Below, piece after piece: positions 12,994 to 18,422 of a DNA stretch of 19,818 nt; position 1 is the first letter of the stretch; each line of letters starts with the position of its first letter. Source of the DNA: Candidatus Woesebacteria bacterium (lineage in GTDB: Bacteria > Patescibacteriota > Microgenomatia > UBA8517 > UBA10165); assembly GCA_002686465.1 (NCBI GenBank), contig NZCP01000045.1, positions 1 through 19,818 on the forward strand, written 5' to 3'. The notes beneath the pieces were generated by a model. It ran no database searches. It saw only the letters and a list, made by a program, of their open reading frames with translations, and was not told where the DNA came from. A program made the translations under genes and the position numbers.

Positions 12994-13962
12994 ATGCAAA
13001 AAACTAACGTTCTCATAACGGGTATCACCGGCTTTGCAGGAAGTCATCTCACAGACCTTTTACTGAAGGAGGGAAAATGCAAAATTTGGGGTACAACACG
13101 GCCAAGGAGCGATACAAAGAACATAGATCACATAAAGGGAAAGATTAAACTTATTGACGCCGACCTTCTTGATCCCCACTCAATGAGTGACGTTTTAGGG
13201 CAAGTTAAGCCTAAATACATTTTTCATCTGGCAGCCCAATCATTTGTTCCAACTTCGTGGGCTTCTCCGGCCAATACAATGGAAATCAACGTTATTGGGA
13301 CAGTACATCTTTTTGAAGCGATCAAAAAAGTAGGCAATGATCCCATTGTTCAAATTGCTTGTTCCTCAGAAGAGTATGGGTTGGTAAAACCAAAAGAGAC
13401 TCCAATTGCTGAGGAAAACCCTCTTCGACCACTATCACCCTATGGGGTCTCAAAAGTTGCTATGGATTATTTAGGATATCAGTACTTCAAAAGTCATGGA
13501 ATCAAGATTGTAAGGACGAGGGGTTTTAATCACTCTGGTCCTCGACGTGGGGACGTGTTTGTTGATTCATCATTTGCCAAGCAGATTGCAGAAATAGAGG
13601 TAGGGAAAAAGAGTCCAACTATTATGGTTGGGAACTTAAGTGCAAAGCGAGATTTTACTGATGTAAGAGACATGGTACGGGGATATTTGCTGGCTGTGCA
13701 AAAATGCAAACCTGGGGAAGTTTACAATATTGCATCAGGAAAAGATTGGGTGATAAGGGATGTTTTAAAAACGTTGCTGAGTTTTTCTCCAATGAGAGGC
13801 AAGATAAAGGTGAAACAGGACCCTGGGAGAATGCGCCCGTCCGATGTTCCTATTCTTCTTGGGGACGCATCAAAGTTTAGAAAAGAGACAGGATGGAAAC
13901 CCAAGGTTCCTTTTGAAAAAACCCTCGAGGATACCCTCAACTATTGGAGAGAGCGCGTTTGA
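12994..13962 (+). CDS. GDP-mannose 4,6-dehydratase / GDP-4-keto-6-deoxymannose reductase family SDR
   Basis: 322 residues of the extended SDR family that acts on GDP-sugars. The NAD(P) motif is GITGFAGS at 10-17. The active site is CSSEEYG (123-129) with SPYGVSK (Tyr150, Lys154). HLAAQSFVPTSW, the SGPRRGDVFVDSSFA block, GNLSAKRDFTDVRDMVRGY and MRPSDVPILLGD are typical of Gmd and Rmd. The SSEEYG form is, to my memory, more like the reductase (Rmd) than the dehydratase (SSSEMYG), so the exact reaction is left open. ATG 12994 is fixed by the promoter; the longer frame from 12934 starts upstream of the RNA start. The next gene begins 11 bases downstream. Confidence 0.88.
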   Translation: MQKTNVLITGITGFAGSHLTDLLLKEGKCKIWGTTRPRSDTKNIDHIKGKIKLIDADLLDPHSMSDVLGQVKPKYIFHLAAQSFVPTSWASPANTMEINVIGTVHLFEAIKKVGNDPIVQIACSSEEYGLVKPKETPIAEENPLRPLSPYGVSKVAMDYLGYQYFKSHGIKIVRTRGFNHSGPRRGDVFVDSSFAKQIAEIEVGKKSPTIMVGNLSAKRDFTDVRDMVRGYLLAVQKCKPGEVYNIASGKDWVIRDVLKTLLSFSPMRGKIKVKQDPGRMRPSDVPILLGDASKFRKETGWKPKVPFEKTLEDTLNYWRERV

Positions 13963-13973
13963 AAGGCATCGTA

Positions 13974-14924
13974 ATGAAACAAACACTTGTTGCCGGCGGA
14001 GCGGGTTTTGTAGGAAGCCATCTTTGTGAGAACTTAATTAATCATGGGTGGAAAGTTCTTTGCGTCGATAACCTTATCACAGGGAGTCTAGAAAATATCC
14101 AGACTTTAAGAAAGAATAAAAATTTTTCTTTTGTAAAAGCGGATATTTCAAAGCCGATCTCGGGTATTTTAAAAATGGGAAAATACAGTCTTGTATTTCA
14201 TTTAGCCAGCCCAGCCAGTCCAGTAAAGTATACACAGTACCCGATTGAGACGATACTTGCAAACACCCAAGGCACCCAAAATCTCCTAGAACTCTGTCGA
14301 AAAAAGAAAGCTGCTTTTTTGTTCGCATCAACTTCTGAAATTTATGGAAATCCAGAGATTCACCCGCAACCCGAGACATATTGGGGCAATGTTAACCCCA
14401 TTGGCCCGAGAAGTTGTTATGATGAGAGTAAGAGATTAGGAGAAACTTTTACAATGTTATATCACAAAAAATATGGTGTTGATGCAAGAATAATTAGGAT
14501 TTTTAATACATATGGACCTAGGATGCAAAACGAGGATGGACGCGTTATACCAAATTTTATAAATCAAGCACTGAGCGGAGCAGATATTACAGTTTATGGT
14601 AGAGGTTCACAAACGCGAGCTTTTTGCTATGTGAGTGATTTGGTAGAGGGTATTCGAAGGGCCGCGACACGCAGGGGTACTAATGGAGTCGTTTTTAACC
14701 TGGGCAATCCCAAAGAATTCACTATTTTGGAGTTGGTAAAGATAGTAAAAGAACTAACACAAGGAGAATCGAAAGTTGTCCACAAGGCTTTACCACAAGA
14801 TGATCCTGTAAGAAGGAAGCCAATTATTAGAAAAGCCAAGTCGGTTTTAAACTGGGAGCCGAAAATCTCTTTAAGAGGAGGATTGGTCCCAACAATTGAT
14901 TACTTCGCACGGCAACTTCAATGA
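13974..14924 (+). CDS. UDP-glucuronate decarboxylase (UDP-xylose synthase) family SDR
   Basis: 316 residues. The NAD motif is GGAGFVGS at 8-15, and the active site is STSEIYG (119-125) with CYDESKR (Tyr149, Lys153). The UXS hallmarks HLASPASPVKYTQYPIET, HPQPETYWGNVNPIGPRSCYD and FNTYGPRMQNEDGRVIPNFI are all present. So is VYGRGSQTRAFCYVSDLVEGI. This group converts UDP-glucuronate to UDP-xylose. ATG 13974 is chosen because GAAAGG at 13961-13966 is a well-spaced Shine-Dalgarno sequence; the longer frame from TTG 13944 lies in the preceding gene. The TGA stop overlaps the ATG of the next reading frame (ATGA), so the broken GT2 fragment is still translationally coupled. Confidence 0.92.
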   Translation: MKQTLVAGGAGFVGSHLCENLINHGWKVLCVDNLITGSLENIQTLRKNKNFSFVKADISKPISGILKMGKYSLVFHLASPASPVKYTQYPIETILANTQGTQNLLELCRKKKAAFLFASTSEIYGNPEIHPQPETYWGNVNPIGPRSCYDESKRLGETFTMLYHKKYGVDARIIRIFNTYGPRMQNEDGRVIPNFINQALSGADITVYGRGSQTRAFCYVSDLVEGIRRAATRRGTNGVVFNLGNPKEFTILELVKIVKELTQGESKVVHKALPQDDPVRRKPIIRKAKSVLNWEPKISLRGGLVPTIDYFARQLQ

Positions 14925-15103
14925 AAGTAATAATCTTGATTCCAACCTTCAATGAAAGAGAAAATATTTCTCGTCTCTTGGGTTTACTTCAAGGAGTTTT
15001 TAAAAAGGTCAAAAAATTGCAAGCAGAAATTATTGTTGTTGATGATAATTCTCCAGATGGTGCAGCTTTTCTTAATAAAGACTCGACTTGGTCTGCTTTT
15101 TGA
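14921..15103 (+). pseudogene. Truncated GT2 glycosyltransferase, N-terminal fragment only
   Basis: 60 residues. The first 48 match the N-terminus of a DPM1-like GT2 enzyme (KVIILIPTFNERENISRLL, then EIIVVDDNSPDGA). After that the frame continues with unrelated AFLNKDSTWSAF and stops. The catalytic DxD and everything beyond are missing, so it cannot be an active transferase. The same positions in the intact downstream gene read MRIIVIIPTYNEVENI and KILVVDDNSPDGTA, so this is a relic of a related copy. It keeps its ATGA coupling to the UXS-like gene. The 15119 mini-ORF array begins 16 bases after its stop. Confidence 0.8.
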
Positions 15104-15106
15104 CAG

Positions 15107-15112
15107 TATACT
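15107..15112 (+). promoter_or_regulatory. -10 box placed for a leaderless start of the mini-ORF chain
   Basis: TATACT, with position +7 after it falling exactly on the A of ATG 15119. There is no TGn extension and no good -35 at 17 bases; a TTGACA-like TTTTGACAG lies directly against it, too close to serve as -35. Confidence 0.4.
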
Positions 15113-15118
15113 GAAGCG

Positions 15119-15226
15119 ATGAACATTGTTGTAATTATTTCGCAGAAACAAGAACTATGAAGATAGTTGTTATTTCGCAGAAACAAGAACTATGAAGATA
15201 GTTGTTATTTCGCAGAAACAAGAATT
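15119..15226 (+). repeat. Tandem array of a 35-bp unit (one 38-bp copy plus two 35-bp copies)
   Basis: Copies run 15119-15156 (38 bp, one extra codon), 15157-15191 and 15192-15226. Each starts ATGAA and ends in CAGAAACAAGAACT, or ...GAATT in the last copy. Copies 2 and 3 differ at one base. The DNA after the array (ATGAGAATCATAGTT) is a diverged partial fourth copy that is the true start of the GT2-GtrA gene. The unit is therefore a duplicated glycosyltransferase start region joined to a short common spacer. Confidence 0.9.
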
Positions 15227-15230
15227 ATGA
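15119..15230 (+). other. Three overlapping mini-ORFs chained by ATGA into the GT2-GtrA gene
   Basis: ORF a, 15119-15160, encodes MNIVVIISQKQEL. ORF b, 15157-15195, and ORF c, 15192-15230, both encode MKIVVISQKQEL. Each TGA stop overlaps the next ATG as ATGA, and the last one overlaps the GT2-GtrA start at 15227. The peptides begin like GT2 N-termini (M-x-I-V-V-I) and then run into the spacer-encoded SQKQEL. This could be a translational relay that sets expression of the transferase, or debris from start-region duplication. Translation is not shown; only the arrangement is. Confidence 0.6.
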
Positions 15231-16438
15231 GAATCATAGTTATTATTCCAACCTACAATGAAGTCGAGAACATCGGCAAGATGCTCGATGTCTTGACCAG
15301 AGAAGAATTTCCAAAAATTAAAGATCACTCCATGAAGATTTTGGTAGTGGATGATAACTCTCCCGATGGAACAGCTGATGTGGTGCGGAAAGAAATGAAA
15401 ATAAATCAAAACGTCGAGCTCCTTTTAGGTAGCAAACAGGGCCTCGGCGTTGCGTACGTTCGAGGAATGAAATATGCAATGAAGAAGATGAATGCTGATG
15501 CTGTTATTGAACTTGATGCAGACTTTCAACATGATCCGCGTGATGTTAAACGACTCGTTGCTGCGATGGATGAGGGTTACGATCAAGTTATCGGTTCGCG
15601 TTACATAAAAGGTGGATCCATTCCAAAAGAATGGGAGTTTTATCGGAAATTTATTTCCTGGGGTGGTAATCTTTTTGCCCGCGTTGTTTTGTTAATGTTC
15701 ACGCTTCACGATGCTACTTCGGGATTTAAACTCACAAAAGTGAAAGGGTTTTTGGACCATGTAACTTTAAATCGACTTCTTTCGAAATCATATGCATATA
15801 AGATTCATATTCTCTACGAAATTGTTAAGGAAAGAAGTGCTAGAGTAAAAGAGGTACCGATTAAGTTTCACTTCAGAGAACGTGGCTCATCCAAAATAGA
15901 ACACGAGGATGTATTCGAGTCTTTTAAGGTAGTCATTTTACTTTTTTTTAGATCCCGGTTTTTTAAATTCGCGATCGTGGGCCTGATAGGGTTTTCAATT
16001 AACGCTTTCTTCTTAGAGTTTTTCAGGAGATTTGGGATTTTTGATAACCTCGGAGGATCATTCTCTTACCTTGAAGGTAGTAAACTAAATATTTTATCTC
16101 AACCATCGGCTTGGTCTGCCGCAGCTGCTGGTGAAGTAGCAATTGTTTCGAATTTCATTCTAAACAATTTTTGGACTTTTGCCTCAAATAAATTTACGCA
16201 ACCACTTAGAATACTTTGGAAGTTTTTGGAGTTTAATTTAACATCTCTCGGGGCAGTCTTTATTCAATTTGCGGTGATCGGGACAGCGGTTGGTATGTTT
16301 GGGGATACAATAATTGTTCGTCAACTAGCTCTGGTAGGCGCTGTTGGATTTTTGATCGTTCCCTACAACTACACGATGTACAATATTTTCATCTGGAAGC
16401 GTTGGAAAATACCAGGATTGGCCTGGCTTCAGAGATAA
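15227..16438 (+). CDS. GT2 polyprenyl-phosphate sugar transferase fused to a GtrA-like membrane domain
   Basis: 403 residues. A DPM1-like GT2 domain covers about 1-235: IIPTYNE, DDNSPDGT (42-49), LDADFQHDP with Asp97-Ala-Asp99, VIGSRYIKGGSIPKEW and DATSGFKLTK. A GtrA-like region of about four TM segments follows at about 245-400 (FFKFAIVGLIGFSINAFF, SNFILNNFWTFAS, LVGAVGFLIVPYNYTMYN). GT2-GtrA fusions transfer a sugar from a nucleotide donor to polyprenyl phosphate at the membrane; Pyrococcus dolichol-phosphate mannose synthase has a comparable plan. ATG 15227 is preferred over the frame's upstream TTG at 15167, which would read through the repeat array. The sugar (mannose or glucose) cannot be told. 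It ends nine bases from the convergent gene. Confidence 0.92.
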   Translation: MRIIVIIPTYNEVENIGKMLDVLTREEFPKIKDHSMKILVVDDNSPDGTADVVRKEMKINQNVELLLGSKQGLGVAYVRGMKYAMKKMNADAVIELDADFQHDPRDVKRLVAAMDEGYDQVIGSRYIKGGSIPKEWEFYRKFISWGGNLFARVVLLMFTLHDATSGFKLTKVKGFLDHVTLNRLLSKSYAYKIHILYEIVKERSARVKEVPIKFHFRERGSSKIEHEDVFESFKVVILLFFRSRFFKFAIVGLIGFSINAFFLEFFRRFGIFDNLGGSFSYLEGSKLNILSQPSAWSAAAAGEVAIVSNFILNNFWTFASNKFTQPLRILWKFLEFNLTSLGAVFIQFAVIGTAVGMFGDTIIVRQLALVGAVGFLIVPYNYTMYNIFIWKRWKIPGLAWLQR

Positions 16439-16447
16439 TTAATTTTC

Positions 16448-17611
16448 TTAAAGTAGTGGTCCCCAGTCGCCAATTGGAGTTACATTATTTGAAAGAAAAG
16501 CGATTGCAAAAAGGTAGATAGGGATAATAAGAAGCAGCATAACCCAACGGAATGTTTTTGTCGAGAGAATCTTGGCAAAGGCAATAAAAAGAAACGGAAC
16601 TACTGGCAGACTATAGCGCATAATATCGCGGTGTGCTACAAAAAGAATTGACAGAAAGAAAACTCCAACAAAAGAAGCAGTGACAAATCTTTTTTGTTTA
16701 ATTAGCCAAAATACACCAAGTGCACCCAAAAGATAAATCCAAATGATCTCTTCTAGCCAGAATGTTCCAACCCAGGCCTGGCCAGGATTGAAAACTTGAA
16801 ATGGAGGAAACATTAGGTGAATGTTGTCGCCAGAATTGAAGTAGGCAAAGAAATTACCATAAGCGATACCATACCATATGTAAATACCAATCAGAGTTGC
16901 TGGGATAAGAAGGACTGGGTATGCACGCCAAGATAGATTCTTAATCCATTTTGCCATATCTGTGTGTCCAAGTTTATGCCAATGGGGAATGACTAGAGCG
17001 ACCATGTATGAGATAAAGAGGAGAATCCCGGGAGGTTTTGTTGCTTGAGCTAGTGCTCCTAAGATTCCTGCAAACCACCATTTTTTATTTCTGAAATAGT
17101 AGATGGATGCCATGATGAGCAGTAAAAACAATGGTTCTGGCGAACCAACTGATCGCACGATGAGCCAACGTGCTGGAAAAACAGTAAAGAGCATTGCAAG
17201 CCAGAGGCTGTATTTCTCAATACCGAAAGAGCGCAACAAGATATAAAACATCCAAACAGCAAGAATACTTGTAATGATTGTTACCAACATCATTGCGTAT
17301 GGATATCCAAGAAACGGTATAACTGTTGCTACAGACCTAATAAGTAATGGGAAAAGCGGATAGTGGGCGGAGTAGTAAATAGGCGATAGGGGAAATGCAA
17401 AATTTTGCTCGATGGTCTCTGGGTTATATAACGTTTTTGCTGCGACTAGGTAATATGGACCATCGAAGTTGGCGACTACTGTGGCCATACCATCACTTGG
17501 GAGCTTGATTCCCCAGAATTGGTCAAGTCTCAAGAAAAAAGGAAGCCAGAGTAATAATGTAGTAACAACAGTGATTAAAGCGAGTAATATGAAGTTTTTA
17601 TATTTCCCCAT
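16448..17611 (-). CDS. PIG-V-like / GT-C membrane glycosyltransferase
   Basis: 387 residues with about ten hydrophobic segments. After TM1, the first external loop has NFDGPYYLVAAKTLY (Asp50-Gly51) and further on SAHYPLFPLLIRS (His83). This is the layout of PIG-V and related GT-C mannosyltransferases, which use a polyprenyl-phosphate sugar. LFTVFPARWLIVRSVGSPEPLFLLL resembles the later PIG-V core (the 'P...Y.ES' region, here GSPEPL). It is probably the acceptor-side partner of the two GT2 enzymes. ATG 17611 is chosen over GTG 17629 because an extended -10 (17620-17628) lies just upstream, giving a leader of about two bases. It is convergent with the GT2-GtrA gene and divergent from the next one. 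Confidence 0.8.
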   Translation of the reverse strand: MGKYKNFILLALITVVTTLLLWLPFFLRLDQFWGIKLPSDGMATVVANFDGPYYLVAAKTLYNPETIEQNFAFPLSPIYYSAHYPLFPLLIRSVATVIPFLGYPYAMMLVTIITSILAVWMFYILLRSFGIEKYSLWLAMLFTVFPARWLIVRSVGSPEPLFLLLIMASIYYFRNKKWWFAGILGALAQATKPPGILLFISYMVALVIPHWHKLGHTDMAKWIKNLSWRAYPVLLIPATLIGIYIWYGIAYGNFFAYFNSGDNIHLMFPPFQVFNPGQAWVGTFWLEEIIWIYLLGALGVFWLIKQKRFVTASFVGVFFLSILFVAHRDIMRYSLPVVPFLFIAFAKILSTKTFRWVMLLLIIPIYLFAIAFLSNNVTPIGDWGPLL

Positions 17612-17619
17612 GCTCAAAC

Positions 17620-17628
17620 ATTCTAGCA
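17620..17628 (-). promoter_or_regulatory. Extended -10 of the PIG-V-like gene
   Basis: The minus strand reads TGC-TAGAAT. The predicted RNA start is about 17613, two bases before ATG 17611. It lies back to back with the plus-strand promoter at 17644. Confidence 0.5.
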
Positions 17629-17643
17629 CACGTACAGGCTATA

Positions 17644-17652
17644 TGGTATGAT
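17644..17652 (+). promoter_or_regulatory. Extended -10 of the 17661 GT2 gene
   Basis: TGG-TATGAT. The predicted RNA start is about 17659, two bases before ATG 17661. The two divergent -10 boxes are 21 bases apart, so each would overlap the other's -35 region and the promoters should compete. Confidence 0.5.
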
Positions 17653-17660
17653 TTTTAGGT

Positions 17661-18398
17661 ATGGAAAGTAAAACCACGCTGAGTGTAGTTGTTCCGGTTT
17701 ACAACGAAGAGGCAGACATTGCTCGTAACATACCACGCTTATATAAATTCTTAAAAAATAATTTTAAGAATTACTCTTGGGAGTTACTTATTGTAGACAA
17801 TGGACCTTCCACAGATAAAACATCAGAAGTATCCAAAAAACTTGAAAAAAAATATAAAGAAGTTGAGTATATTTTTATTCCTCGTCCGGGAAGAGGTGGT
17901 GCCCTAAAGGAAGTTTGGCAAAAGTCTAGCTCGGAACTTTTGTGTTATATGGATGTGGATCTTTCGTCTGACCTAAGATTTTTACCACAATTGATCAGTA
18001 GGCTGGAAAAAGGAGCAGATCTGACGATTGGATCTCGCCTAAAGAGTGGTTCGAAGGTTCATGGTAGGACACTGACTCGTGAAGTAATGTCGCGCGGATA
18101 CAACATTCTGATACATTTGATGTTTTGGACCCATTTTGCAGATGCTCAGTGTGGATTCAAAGCGATAACAAGAAAGGCTGCAAGTAAACTTTTGCCTCAT
18201 GTTAAGGATACAGCGTGGTTTTTTGATTCCGAGCTTCTGATAATTGCTGACAAATCTGGAGCATCGGTTGTCGAAATCCCAGTTGAGTGGAGGGATGATC
18301 CGAATTCGACAGTAAAAGTCGCAAAGACAGCTTGGGGAGATATAAAAGGTCTTATGAGGTTATTTTTGACGCGACCATGGGTAAAAGTTAAAAGCTAA
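17661..18398 (+). CDS. GT2 glycosyltransferase, ALG5-like (polyprenyl-phosphate glucosyltransferase type)
   Basis: 245 residues with the GT2 fold: VVPVYNEEADI (10-20), LLIVDNGPSTDKT (Asp46), PGRGGALKEVW (76-86), DVDLSSD with Asp98-Val-Asp100, TIGSRLKSGSKVHGR, ADAQCGFKAITRKAA and WFFDSELLIIA. The set RPGRGGALK...DVDLSSD...CGFKA...FFDSELL is typical of dolichyl-phosphate beta-glucosyltransferase (ALG5/DPG) relatives. No TM segment is obvious. The last residues (KVKS) and the TAA stop lie in a heptamer repeat that also holds the next gene's ATG two bases later, so the two are surely co-transcribed. Confidence 0.9.
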   Translation: MESKTTLSVVVPVYNEEADIARNIPRLYKFLKNNFKNYSWELLIVDNGPSTDKTSEVSKKLEKKYKEVEYIFIPRPGRGGALKEVWQKSSSELLCYMDVDLSSDLRFLPQLISRLEKGADLTIGSRLKSGSKVHGRTLTREVMSRGYNILIHLMFWTHFADAQCGFKAITRKAASKLLPHVKDTAWFFDSELLIIADKSGASVVEIPVEWRDDPNSTVKVAKTAWGDIKGLMRLFLTRPWVKVKS

Positions 18399-18422
18399 AA
18401 TGCAAGTTAAAAGTCAAAACTT
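18383..18422 (+). repeat. Heptamer repeat at the GT2/GT39 junction
   Basis: Units AAAAGTT, AAAAGCT and AAAATGC, a 5-base partial AAGTT, AAAAGTC and AAAACTT. It encodes the stop of one gene and the ATG and first residues (MQVKSQNL) of the next. It shares the AAAANNN unit, the first heptamer and the last heptamer with the repeat in tsaE (8156-8190). Confidence 0.75.

Noticed and set aside
15167..15226. A 20-residue upstream extension of the GT2-GtrA frame starting at TTG 15167
   Set aside because: The extension is a read-through of the 35-bp repeat in another frame, begins inside a repeat copy and does not resemble a GT2 N-terminus. ATG 15227 gives the normal MRIIVIIPTYNE start.
15119..15226. 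CRISPR-like array from 35-bp direct repeats
   Set aside because: The repeats are directly adjacent with no spacers, and no cas genes are present.
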